64,000 nucleotides of DNA from Nymphaea colorata. Its lineage: Eukaryota > Streptophyta > Magnoliopsida > Nymphaeales > Nymphaeaceae. The stretch's first letter is position 1. Each line of letters starts with the position of its first letter. The DNA lies in contig NC_045145.1 of the NCBI RefSeq assembly GCF_008831285.2, positions 10,850,802 through 10,914,801 of the forward strand, read 5' to 3'. Both the position numbers and the translations under genes were made by a program. The notes under the pieces were generated by a model. The model worked only from the letters and a program-made list of their open reading frames with translations. It ran no database searches and was not told the origin of the DNA. Below, piece after piece: positions 1 to 9,453 of this stretch.

Positions 1-1718
1 TGCTTCCTTAACTTTTTCTATTTGTTTCATATCTTTTATATTAAAAGCTTTAACCCCAGATTGACCGAGTTTACTATATAAGGGGCCTACCATTTTTCCT
101 AAGTCTTTAATAAATGGTCTAGCATAGTTTACTAATCCTAAAAACCTTTGAAGACTTTTAATATCATGTATCTCAAATTCCAAAGTTTTAGTTGCTATAT
201 GTGGTTGTAGTTTGATTTTTCCATCGCCAATCTCTACACCTAAATATTCTATGTGTTTTCTAAAGAATTGTGCCTTCTTACTGATTATAATTCCATTACG
301 TAGGAATTCTCCTAACACTATTTTTAAGTGGCCTATATGATCTAGTTGTGTTTTACTATGAACAAAAATATCATCTATTTAAATACACACAAATCCTCTA
401 TATTGGCCAAATATCATATCCATTTTTCGTTGGAATATAGCAGGAGCATTTTTTAGGCCGAAAGGCATAACTAACCATTCAAAGCTTCCTAAGGGACAAG
501 TAAATGCAGTCCATTTAATACTATCTGTATGCTTTTTTACTTGCCAGAATCCAGATTTGCAATCAAATTTACTAAATATTTACTGTGTTGTATACTATTG
601 ATTAGTTCAGTTTTATCAGGAATATCATAAGAGTCTTCTATGGTATTATCATTAAGTCGCCTATAGTCTATGACCATTCGTGATTTTCCACGAACTTGTT
701 CACTATGTTTATTAACAATAAAGGCAGGACTCCGGTGAGGGCTTATGACTCCTAGTTTCAACAATTCATTTATATGCGTTTCAAAATCTTTAAAATTGTC
801 ATTCGTAGCATTTATCTTTTTGTTTGAAATAGTAAATCCTGGATCTTTTACCTGTAGGACACATTCTATTTTATTACGATCCCAATGTTTAGTAGGTATT
901 TCTCCTCTGATTTCATCCTTTTCTAATATCCTGAGAAAGTCATCTATTTCTGTACAACCTGTGTCTAATTTATTATAGATTTTTTGTATATTTAAAAGGT
1001 TATAATCGGGGTCCATTTCTAATTCTTCTAGGTCATCTTCTTCTTCTAGGTAGGCTAGGTCAATTTTTTCTTTGCAGGCTCCTGGAATTTCATAGCTACA
1101 ATCTTTAGGTCCATATTCTGGAACCCAAGAAACCTGGTTGGTAAGAAACGAAAGGCCAGTTCTGGTTATGACACATCCGGACATATTCTCTAGAATGAAA
1201 TTTAGTCCTATAATGCATTTTGTACTATCATGTAATTGCATTTGTCTAATGAATGTCTTAGGTCCTGGTTGATAGGCAGTATGTTCTTCTTTAGAGAGTC
1301 TAAAGGCTATTTTATATTTGCATATTTCTTCATCATATTTGTGTAAGGATCCATCCATTTGTTCTGCCCAAAGTTGTAAGGCAGGGTCTAAACTTCTATG
1401 GTATTCTGGTGGAACTAATGCTTTGTCTAATACCGAGACGCTACATCCTGTGTCTACTAGGGCATCTATTTCTAATTTCCACTTATCTATTTTGAATATA
1501 CAAGGAATTCTAATAGCTGTTCGTCTTTGTTCCCTATGGTCAGTCTTTATATTGGGAAATGTTATAGTAGTTAGTGCCCTTTCTCCTTTTTCCAAAATTA
1601 TGCCTTTTCCCTTGATATTTGGTATCTCAAAATTTGTGGGATCAAGCTTAACTATCTTATTTTCTAAAGAACCTAATTTTAGTTCAGCTATAGCTAAAGT
1701 TTTTTCTATATCATCCAT
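1..1718 (-). pseudogene. Endogenous pararetrovirus protease-reverse transcriptase (set B pol), inverted, cut by window start
   Basis: The minus-strand reading starts at 1718 and runs off the window at base 1. It holds a retropepsin-like aspartic protease (DTG at residues 89-91) followed by the N-terminal RT fingers (RMVIDYR near residue 345). The frame breaks near 570-580 and RT continues in another frame. The catalytic IDD sits at about 371-378, with an in-frame TAA just before it at 379-381. The first bases of the window match bases near 10400 in the opposite orientation, so this is the same pol gene as at 9981-10856. It supplies the protease and RT N-terminus that the other copy lacks. Such polyproteins mature coat protein and copy pregenomic RNA into DNA. 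This copy is dead: a frameshift, a stop, and no promoter in register. Confidence 0.9.
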
Positions 1719-1719
1719 T

Positions 1720-1776
1720 CTATTTTCTTACGATCCCAATGTTTAGTAGGTATTTCTCCTATGATTTCATCCTTTC
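1720..1776. repeat. 57-bp duplicated piece of the pol gene at a rearrangement joint
   Basis: Bases 1720-1776 repeat 866-922 almost exactly and in the same direction. They lie between the pol start codon and the inverted leader, where no pol sequence belongs. This is filler or templated sequence at the joint between the inverted pol block and the leader block. Confidence 0.8.
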
Positions 1777-2119
1777 ATAAAACACCATGTGTGACACCTT
1801 TGTCATCCCATTCAAACCTCACCGTTTGTGTACTTTTTCCCCTAAACAGCCTCCTCGCCTCACGGGTACTTCTTTTCCACAATAGCCTTTTGGTCTTAAA
1901 GGATTTACACAGTGGCTCGTCCAGAGAATCAAGAACTCAAAAACACGGGAATCATATCATGAACAAAACATGTTACAGCAGGTTCGTCTTTATAAAGCAT
2001 GGTTCTACGCATGTTACAGAAGTACCCGTGAGGCGAGGAGGCCGTTTAGGAGAAAAAGTACACAAACGGTGAGGTTTGAATGGGATGACATAGGTGTCGC
2101 ACATGGTGTTCTATGAAAG
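1777..2119. repeat. Leader inverted repeat (about 100-bp arms)
   Basis: Bases 1777-1878 are the reverse complement of about 2017-2119 with few mismatches. The 138-bp centre (1879-2016) is more leader sequence in minus orientation, matching about 8730-8860. Leader sequence is therefore joined head to head. The simplest reading is an inverted junction between two viral molecules rather than a viral hairpin, because the set B leader at 8517-9300 shows no such structure. Confidence 0.85.
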
Positions 2120-2521
2120 GAGAATATAACAAGTTTTTAAAATCGGGGGAATCATACCATAAGCTTACCATGTTTTAGTTTGTTCTTTTTTATAATAGAT
2201 GTGTTATCTGTTCTTAGAACCCTGTTCCTGTGAAAGGAATTTTTCCAATCTAAAACTTAAGACTCGTAAACAGAGTGTGAAGTTGTATGCATGATACATA
2301 GGACTGCGGGATTAAAAGAGATGAGTACCTAGTAGGCTCTAGAACCTTTTTATTTCAAAAAATCTTAAGTACCCTTTGATTTCTGAACGCGGTGCTTTCA
2401 AAAAATCCTAAAATATTTTAATTAGTTTACAAAATTTTCTTTCGTCTTATAGGTATAGAATAGAACACTTGAATCCTGGAAAACATAAGACCCTAAAAAC
2501 TTGTAAACCTTACAGACACTT
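2017..2521 (+). other. Pararetroviral 5' leader, set A
   Basis: This noncoding leader is nearly identical to the set B leader (about 8878-9260), including the block just upstream of 2122. Identity fades after about 2480, just before the first set A ORF. The PBS-proximal start of the leader is absent here because of the inverted junction at about 2011. Confidence 0.8.
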
Positions 2522-2845
2522 ATGTGTGATAAAGAAGACATCTACATACAAAGTCTAAAAGAAACAAGAACCTACTACTCCGAGGCAGAAGGATTAACCA
2601 GATACGATCCACCTAGTAGTTCTGATAAACTTATAGTTCGTCAACTAAACCTGCTAATCATTATGATGATAAAACTAAACCAAAGGCTTAGCCATCTCGA
2701 ACGAACCTTAGGAAAAAAACCAGAACCACAGGAAGCAAACCTAGAGGAATTAACCAAAAGACTAGACAAACTAAACATAGGAAATGGTGGGATCAAACCT
2801 ACCCCTACCCCTATTCCTAAAAGTATAGCTTTTTCTAGAAGATAA
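2522..2845 (+). CDS. Small coiled-coil pararetroviral ORF, virion-associated-protein-like (set A)
   Basis: This intact 107-codon ORF is the first after the leader. Its middle (about residues 40-90) is rich in Leu, Ile and Glu with heptad-like spacing, and the tail is rich in Pro and Thr. Its stop overlaps the next start as TAATG, as is usual for polycistronic caulimovirid RNAs. Position, size and coiled-coil character resemble badnavirus ORF2 or caulimovirus virion-associated proteins. That is analogy of place and shape; I see no diagnostic motif. Confidence 0.6.
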   Translation: MCDKEDIYIQSLKETRTYYSEAEGLTRYDPPSSSDKLIVRQLNLLIIMMIKLNQRLSHLERTLGKKPEPQEANLEELTKRLDKLNIGNGGIKPTPTPIPKSIAFSRR

Positions 2846-3775
2846 TGGCTGTAAGACGTTCTTTTTCTAGTCTCAGTAGAAACCTCAGTGATACTAATGA
2901 AATAAGGCGAATAGACGATAATCTGTTAACTAGAATGATCCGAACCCAGGGTCCTAGCCCTAGAACATTAGAAGAAATACGTAAACAGAGATTTGGAAAT
3001 ATACAATAATCATCAACTCTCTCTGTTAAACCCTCGAACTTTATATATGACAGGATTTTGGAGTATTAACCCACAGTTAGTCAGAATAAGTAGAGAAGAA
3101 GAAGTTTGTGTAACTATTGAACACCAAAACATTGGCATCGTTAGTCATAACAGTATTAAACAATTATTACGAAACCAAAATAGATTTATCCATCTTGGTC
3201 TGATAATTATAGGAATTAAGGGCTAAGCCAGAAGAAATCTAGGAACTAAAGTATTAATCACTTTACTAGATAAGAGATGGGCAAATGATGCTAGGAAGGC
3301 CATTATAGCAAGTATGGAAATTGATATGTCTAACAACAAGGGCATATTTTATTGTGCACCTGATTTCTTGCTAAGCATAAGAGACCTTGAACATATTATC
3401 ATAGGAATTCAAACTAAAAGATATGAAACATTTACGGGAAAAGCTAATTTACTTGTAAATGTCGGATTCTTAGGAAAAGTGACAAATAGTAGTACTACAA
3501 AATACAAAATCGATACTAAGGCTATAATCGAATCTATGACTAGTAAAGGTATTAGGATGATCAAGCCTATGGCTATTGACCCTGAAGAATCAGAAGGCTT
3601 AGATTGGAATATTAGTAAAAATCTAGAAATAAAGACTAATGTCAAAGTTCCTAAAGAAAGTTTAATGTTTAAAAACCCCAATGGTAACTATACTGTGAGA
3701 TTTTTAGACTATAAAGAAAAACAACATAAAGAAGAAATTGAATCTGAAGAATTTCGTAGTCAGATAGAAGATTAA
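2845..3775 (+). pseudogene. Movement protein (30K superfamily), broken
   Basis: The start codon overlaps the preceding stop. The first about 50 codons are in one frame, then a shift near 2985-3010 moves the reading to the frame of 2993. An in-frame TAA at 3224-3226 breaks it again, and the last 153 codons (from 3314) are open to 3775. The core contains the run of hydrophobic beta-strand segments and the LG-T-hydrophobic-LLD-R pattern typical of 30K movement proteins, which carry virus between plant cells through plasmodesmata. A 66-bp piece of this gene recurs at 13434-13499. The stop overlaps the coat-protein start. Confidence 0.8.
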
Positions 3776-5331
3776 TGGAAACCTTAGAAAATAATTGTAT
3801 TCTCCTTCCTAAGGGATTTGACTTATCAGAAGAAGACGATATCCTTAGACTAGAAATAAAATTAGTAGCAGAAGGAAAAATTCAAGAAGAAGACAACCTA
3901 TATATAGATCCCACGGGAAATATTAGGATAAATAGACTAGAAGATATGCACATCTCAAAAAATCTTATGGAAATAGATGCTCCAGAATCATCCCTCGTGA
4001 CCAGTGGAAGATCACCTCAAGACCAACAACAACCTCAACACCAAACACAACCCCCGTCAACTTCACCTGTACTATTTTATTCACCTGGACAACCCCCTAG
4101 AAGACCTTATGTAGAATATAACGAAAGAGATACCTATACATCTAAGGGTAAAAGAATGCCTTTAGAAACCATAGACATAAAAGATTTAATAGATGAAGGA
4201 AGAATTTTGAACATTAGTGCTCATGATCCGCAATTATTACCCTCAGTAATAGACATGTGGACTCAACCAGTTGCTAGGAAATGGGATAGGATGAATAGAG
4301 AAATGTGGACAACAGAAGAAATGTACAATTGGGCAGAAAATTTTTTAGGAGAAACCGCTAGAGCATCTTGGGAAGCATACAAAAGAGAACACCCACAAGA
4401 CTTACAAAGAGAAATTCTTTTAGGTAAAAACATTTATAACTTTACCAATAAAATACAATTACTCTTACTAGGATACCAGCCAAATACAGGGTATGATAAA
4501 CAACAGCAAGACTCTATTAGAAAACTAGAGCAGCTCCAAATTAAGGACTGGCGCTATATTAAATCTTTTTTACAAGACTTCTTTTATTATAGTTCCTTAG
4601 CAGGCTGTTTTTATAATAAAGAGATAGGAGAAAGCCTATTTCTCAAATTACCAGACCCCTTGGGTTCTGAAATTCATAAAAAATATAAAGAAAAAGAGAT
4701 GATGCCCCACCTAGACAACATTAGTATAAGGATTCAATTTATTATTGACGAATTAGTAAAGAAATGTACCGAGATAACCATTTCTAAACAATTAAAAGGA
4801 GAATATAGTTTTTGCAAACAAATTTATACGCCACAAAGGTATGATAAAGAGCCTAGACACCCAAAAACCTATAAGACAAGAGATAAAGATAAACGACGGA
4901 GATACTACCTTCGTAAATCTAATGCTAGAAAACCCTATCTTGACAAACATAAACATGTTAGAAAATATAATACTCAAAGAGATTATAAAAACAAATTAAC
5001 ATGTTTCACTTGCGGCAGTCCTGAACATTTAGCTAGGGACTGTTCAAAAAGGAAAAATCTCTACAATAAAGCCTCTATTCTAGTCGACTGCGTAAATGAG
5101 GATGTATTGGCTTTAGATGAATATATTAGCGATACTGAAAGCATTTATAGTATTGTATCCATAGAGGAATCATTCCATGCTCCTAATTCCTCTGATGAAG
5201 AACCTTGTAGCTATAACTGCATGGGACATAACATACTCGAATCAAATAGAAAAAATGGTGAGGAATTTCAAGAAAAATTCTCTACTTTAACCAACCTACA
5301 ATACATGTTAGATAACATGGATGATGACTAA
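3775..5331 (+). CDS. Pararetroviral coat protein with CCHC zinc knuckle (set A), intact ORF
   Basis: This open frame of 518 codons starts at an ATG overlapping the movement-protein stop. The N-terminal third is acidic, followed by a Pro/Gln-rich stretch (about residues 75-115) and the conserved capsid core with several Trp. A Lys/Arg-rich segment (about 360-410) precedes the CX2CX4HX4C knuckle at C410, C413, H418 and C423, and the tail is acidic. Basic region plus knuckle binds pregenomic RNA, and acidic flanks are usual in caulimovirid capsid precursors. Unlike its neighbours it has no stop or frameshift. No protease or RT follows it; the next gene is ORF-X, 126 bp on. Confidence 0.88.
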   Translation: METLENNCILLPKGFDLSEEDDILRLEIKLVAEGKIQEEDNLYIDPTGNIRINRLEDMHISKNLMEIDAPESSLVTSGRSPQDQQQPQHQTQPPSTSPVLFYSPGQPPRRPYVEYNERDTYTSKGKRMPLETIDIKDLIDEGRILNISAHDPQLLPSVIDMWTQPVARKWDRMNREMWTTEEMYNWAENFLGETARASWEAYKREHPQDLQREILLGKNIYNFTNKIQLLLLGYQPNTGYDKQQQDSIRKLEQLQIKDWRYIKSFLQDFFYYSSLAGCFYNKEIGESLFLKLPDPLGSEIHKKYKEKEMMPHLDNISIRIQFIIDELVKKCTEITISKQLKGEYSFCKQIYTPQRYDKEPRHPKTYKTRDKDKRRRYYLRKSNARKPYLDKHKHVRKYNTQRDYKNKLTCFTCGSPEHLARDCSKRKNLYNKASILVDCVNEDVLALDEYISDTESIYSIVSIEESFHAPNSSDEEPCSYNCMGHNILESNRKNGEEFQEKFSTLTNLQYMLDNMDDD

Positions 5332-5385
5332 TATTTTTTCGACAGCTTTTTGAGCATCATATAGGATGAGTTTGATCTTCTGTAA

Positions 5386-5457
5386 GTAGACATTAGCCAC
5401 GATAGACAAAGTAGAATGCATTCTTTTATTTAACAACAAAATTTTGTTTCAGGAAAC
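5386..5457 (+). promoter_or_regulatory. Conserved block with 3' splice site before ORF-X (set A)
   Basis: This block is about 90 percent identical to 11088-11157 in set B, although the genes on either side differ. It ends in a T-rich tract and TTTGTTTCAG (AG at 5451-5452), followed by GAAAC and the ORF-X start at 5458. That is a good plant splice acceptor, suggesting ORF-X is expressed from spliced RNA. A subgenomic promoter is the alternative. Confidence 0.6.
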
Positions 5458-6785
5458 ATGGCCTCTTCCAGCCAAACCCACCTTGTCCAAATCGACCCAG
5501 ACCTAGGCCTGCCCATATTACCCCCAGATTCCAATCTTACATTTTTGACCTTGCCTGGTATGAACCTTGACCAAAAAGACCATATTATATTGGACAACCT
5601 CTGGCACAATAGAAAAAACCCAACCTTCTCTAAAGTCCTTAGCATCCTGGCAACCTACCTTAGCATCAAAAACACACAAAACCAAATCACACAAAGCCAA
5701 CTTAAGCTCTTTCTAGATCCTACCCTTAACCCCGTATTTTTAGACATAGCCCAACAGTTAGAGGCTGCTAGTAAAGAGTTAACTCTTTGTAAAGAGACAA
5801 TAGAGGACCTGGCTGAAAAATTAAAACAGTCAACAACCGAGGTCGAATTACTAAAAAAAGCAATGGGAAAAGGAAATGAAAAAACAATGGGAAGAAAAAA
5901 GAGAAAGCTTTCCCCAAGTAATTGATGAAGCGAAAGAGCAAGTCTACAAAATCATACTCCAGAAACAAAAGAAGGAACAAGGACGCATCCAGGATATACT
6001 AAGTTTTCTTGCAAGAAACCCTGGTCTACGAAAGAAGGGAATGAAATTCTGTTTAGTCAAATATCAGCAAGAAAGACATATTGATAACTCTTTCTGTGAG
6101 TGCAATAAAGGATTTGGGATCATCCTGGCAAGCATCAATCTCAAGAAATGGACAGACACAGAGATGTTTGATATGCAGGTCTCCTTGAAAAGTTTAATGG
6201 AACAAGGATATGTAAAAAGAATTATCGTAACAGCCGTGGAGCAGACTCATATGCTGCGATTCAATTGGCGTCTGGCCCATATAGTAGAACAAATCTTCCT
6301 GAACAACTGGGTTACAAAGGGATTTGTAAACCTGAACATCAATACAATCCCACCAACATATGATTATCCATGTGATGCAAAACATGAGATAACTATTCAG
6401 ACACACTCTTTTGCCACCCCTCTACAAGCCTCCCTACTCTCGCAGACATACCAGAAGCAACTACAGATGAGTGGTATGATGAGCTCACAAGATGGAGGGA
6501 ATTCAAAATGTCCCAACAACTGAAAACATGGCATCACCCACATAACCTCATCTCAGAAGACAGAAATACTAGGATATACACATCTGACTCTGAACATGTA
6601 AAAATGGTGATACCATTCCAAAATCATGTTTGTATGAAACCAGGCCTACGGGAACATTTTGCCCAAATTAATGTAGGATGACAAGTTCATGAAATAGAAG
6701 ACACAGGCAAAGATGATGCTGCAACTGTTCTCCAATTCTATCAGCATTCAGAGAACGAAGGAGAAACTGATCTAGCATGGCAGTA
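5458..6785 (+). pseudogene. ORF-X (set A), 3'-terminal pararetroviral protein of unknown function, frameshifted
   Basis: Starts at 5458 and reads to about 5925, continues from about 5876 in a second frame to 6523, shifts again near 6430, and is crossed by TGA at 6679-6681 before a final TAG at about 6785. Intact length would be about 440 residues. It aligns throughout with 11158-12541. The N-terminus shares the IDP-LGLPI-PP pattern, then comes a Lys/Glu-rich coiled coil, then shared blocks with CEC--GF-II-A, a YPCDAKHEITI segment and PGL-EHF. I do not recognise the family. Its position matches caulimovirus TAV or tungrovirus P4. Confidence 0.7.
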
Positions 6786-6830
6786 GACATCCTCTAAAAG
6801 AAGTAGGGACGAAGCTGCTGAGTCCTTAAC

Positions 6831-7400
6831 CCTGCAGCCTAACGTTTGTCAAGACCGGTAAAACTTGACCCTTGTAAGTCATGGTTAAACTTTCCATGGG
6901 TACAGTGCTTCCCATGTAAAACGTAAGCATCATCCGTTTGAGAAGAAACGTGATAAACTTCTCTTTGAGAAAATCCCCCAAGTTAAACATAGGATTTGCG
7001 TTGTAGATCATCGCCTCAAAATCTACCCTGGAAAAACCCTCTAGGATAAATATGGGTTTTACGTTTGTAAATTTTCGGTATAAAAATTTACCCTGTGACG
7101 CACCCCATAGGATAAGCTCTGGGTCACATCCTGAAGCAAATCGTTTCGAGGTGCTTCTAGAAGATCGTTGTAGTTGCCGACCTTCTTTATGTAAATAAAG
7201 CAACGTTGTGTGAATAAAGACGAAGGAATAAAAATTTACCCTGTGACGCACCCCATAGGATAAGCTCTGGGTCACATCCTGAAGCAAATCGTTTCGAGGC
7301 GCTAGAAGATCGTTGTAGTTGCCGACCTTCTTTATGTAAATAAAGCAACGTTGTGTGAATAAAGACGAAGGAACATTACACACGTCAAAAAAGTGAACAC
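6831..7400 (+). other. 3' noncoding region of set A
   Basis: This sequence after ORF-X is nearly identical to 12571-13000 in set B and, inverted, to about 8230-8504. It carries the internal duplication noted separately. It lies upstream of the promoter, so it is the intergenic region of a circular genome. Confidence 0.8.
7080..7372 (+). repeat. Tandem duplication, about 148 bp x 2
   Basis: Unit 1 is 7080-7227 and unit 2 is 7228-about 7372. They are nearly identical except for a 3-base deletion in unit 2. Set B (12828-12972) and the inverted copy (8250-8400) each have a single unit, so the duplication is specific to this copy. Confidence 0.9.
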
Positions 7401-7419
7401 GTGGCAACTTCATTGAAGA

Positions 7420-7700
7420 AAAGACGAAGCGGCTACTGTAGCAGTCACTGTAGCAGTTACTGTAGCACTTTGGCGGTCACTGTAGCACACTGTAGCACTT
7501 TTTGGCGTTTTGGACACGTTCGACTGCCACTCATCCAGCACACGACATCTGTCCACCTTCGAGTTCCTTCGAGTGTAACTGCTTTTGTTTGTTAGCGTTT
7601 AGCTTGTTCGGGAAGGAATCTTATTCCTTTTCCATATTGTAATTTGTTTTGGAGTCTGGTGCCTATAAAAGCACCACCCCAGCATCTGTATCCTCATCCT
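7420..7700 (+). promoter_or_regulatory. Pararetroviral pregenomic RNA promoter (set A)
   Basis: Five close copies of the motif CTGTAGCA lie at about 7434-7500, followed about 165 bp on by a TATA box (CTATAAAA at 7663-7670). The RNA start would be near 7695. The layout, repeated upstream motifs then TATA then leader and PBS, is that of caulimovirid full-length RNA promoters. The motif cluster is also in set B at 13022-13080. Confidence 0.75.
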
Positions 7701-7841
7701 CTTCGATCCACACATCCTCTCATCCATCCACCTCCGGGTGCTTACTTCTGAGTGCTTGAGTCCTCTCCCTTGCTCGCTCCCCTTCCTTTTCTTCTCCACT
7801 CCCCTTTCTCCCATGCTGTTGTAAGAAGCGAACCGGCGCTT

Positions 7842-7912
7842 TCTTGCAAAAATCCGGCCCCCTCTTTATAATTGGCCTCTTTCCTGCAAAAATCTGGCTC
7901 CCCCTTTATAAT
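7842..7912 (+). repeat. Tandem 36-bp repeat in the leader before the primer site
   Basis: Two adjoining imperfect copies, each with a TGCAAAAATC core and ending in CTTTATAATT. Set B keeps only one copy at about 13400-13433. Confidence 0.7.
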
Positions 7913-7924
7913 TGATATCAGAGC
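7913..7924 (+). promoter_or_regulatory. tRNA-Met primer binding site, one mismatch
   Basis: TGATATCAGAGC differs at one base from TGGTATCAGAGC, which pairs with plant initiator tRNA-Met. It lies about 245 bp after the set A TATA box. Immediately after it the sequence turns into the reverse complement of the promoter region, so it marks a junction. Confidence 0.8.
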
Positions 7925-8504
7925 GGAGGTGGATGGATGAGAGGATGATTTTTACAGACGTTGGGGAGGTGCTTTTATAGGCACCTGACTTCAAAACAAA
8001 TTACAATATGAAAAAGGAATAGGATTCCTTCCCGAACAAGCTAAACACAAACAAACAAAAGTAGTTACATTCGAAGGAACTCGAAGGTGGACAGATGTCG
8101 TGTGCTAGATGAGGTGGCAGTCGAACGTGTCCAGAAAGCAAAAAGTGCTACAGTGCGCTACAGTGTCCACCGAAGTGCTACAGTAACTGCTACAGTAGCC
8201 GCTTCGTCTTTTCTTCAATGAGGATGCCACATGTTCACTTTTTTGTTATTCCTTCGTCTTTATTCACACAACGTTGCTTTATTTACATAAAGAAGGTCGG
8301 CAATTACAACGATCTTCTAGAAGCGCCTCGAAACGATTTGCTTTAGGATGTGACGCAGAGCTTATCCTCTGGAGTGCGTCACAGGGTAAATTTTTATGCC
8401 GAAAATTTACAAACGCAAAACCCATATTTAGCCTAGAGGGTTTTTCTAGGGTAGATTTTGAGGCGATGATCTACAACGCAAATCCTATGTTTAACTTGGG
8501 GGAC
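7925..8504 (-). promoter_or_regulatory. Inverted second copy of the promoter and 3' noncoding region
   Basis: Read on the minus strand this repeats 3' noncoding DNA, CTGTAGCA motifs, TATA box (about 7972-7979) and early leader, ending at the primer site. With 6960-7912 it forms a large inverted repeat. Two opposed TATA boxes lie only about 300 bp apart with their start sites facing each other. Confidence 0.85.
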
Positions 8505-8516
8505 TGGTATCAGAGC
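8505..8516 (+). promoter_or_regulatory. tRNA-Met primer binding site, perfect
   Basis: TGGTATCAGAGC matches the initiator tRNA-Met primer site exactly. It begins set B: the sequence to the left is the inverted 3' region, the sequence to the right is leader. Confidence 0.9.
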
Positions 8517-9453
8517 TTAGTACGCTCTTGGTCTTGTAAGTATGCTCTGCTTTTAATAAAAGTTTTTCTGTGTGTTTAAAGCTTTCTTTCGTACTTCGTT
8601 TATAAGCCGAACGGGAAAGTCTCTTCCCCGAAAGCATGTCTCTTTGCATAAGCCTGCATAATCTGTTATTATGAATCTTTGTATTTTATGTTGGAAGTTC
8701 TGGCCCTAGCCAGGATCTATGCGTAGAACCATGTTTTATAAGGAAGAAGCTGTTGTAACATGTTTTGTTCATGATCTGATTCCCGTGTTTTTGAGTTCTT
8801 GATTCTCTGGACGAGCCATTGTGTAAATCCTTTAAGACCAAAAGGCTATTGTGGAAAAGAAGTACTCGTTAGGCAAGCAGGCCGTTTAGGAGAAAAAGTA
8901 CACAAACGGTGAGGTTTGAATGGGATGACAAAGGTGTCGCACATGGTGTTCTATGAAAGGAGAATATAACAAGTTTTTAAAATCGGGGGAATCATACCAT
9001 AAGCTTACCATGTTTTAGTTCTTTCTTTTTTATAATAGATGTGTTATCTGTTCTTAGAACCTTGTTCCTGTGAAAGGAATTTTTCCAACCTAAAACTTTA
9101 GACTCGTAAACAGAGTGTGAAGTTGTATGCATGATACATAGGACTGTGGGATTAAAAGAGATGAGTACCTAGTAGGCTCAAAAAATCCTAAAATACTTAC
9201 TATAGTTTAATTAGTTTACAAAATTTTCTTTCGTATAACATAGAGTACTTGAATCCTATTGAGTCCTAACATATACCCGAAACATATACACTGAACGATT
9301 AACTTACCATTCCACCATCATATGAATCGGCTAGAATACCTCAACTTAGAACTATACCAAAAAACTAAAAGTACTGTAAAAAACAACCAATTTAGTCATA
9401 CATGTTAGTTTCAAAATGGAAAACATCTACTTCATAATGAGGACAGTAGCCCT
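8517..9453 (+). other. Pararetroviral leader, set B
   Basis: From the primer site to the first long ORF. The part to about 9260 matches the set A leader closely; the remainder is specific to set B. Very short ORFs are present, among them one of 28 codons from 9321. A strong donor-like GTAAGTAT lies at 8536, 20 bp past the primer site. Confidence 0.8.
8536..8543 (+). promoter_or_regulatory. Candidate 5' splice site in the leader
   Basis: GTAAGTAT is a full match to the intronic part of the plant donor consensus, though the exon side is CTT rather than CAG. Paired with the acceptor at 11151-11152 it would remove the leader and pol and bring ORF-X near the 5' end, as in tungrovirus P4 expression. 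Inference only. Confidence 0.4.

Noticed and set aside
1777-2119. Leader hairpin as a ribosome-shunt structure
   Set aside because: Arms of 100 bp joined by leader in reverse orientation are better explained by a head-to-head junction; the set B leader lacks it.
5876-6523. Separate 215-codon gene after the 155-codon one
   Set aside because: Together they align with the single ORF-X of set B, so this is one frameshifted gene.
6826-7413. 195-codon minus-strand frame (and its kin at 8274-8579 and 12571-12948)
   Set aside because: It lies in viral 3' noncoding DNA and is open only because the tandem unit is. Conservation across copies is at DNA level with no protein-like pattern.
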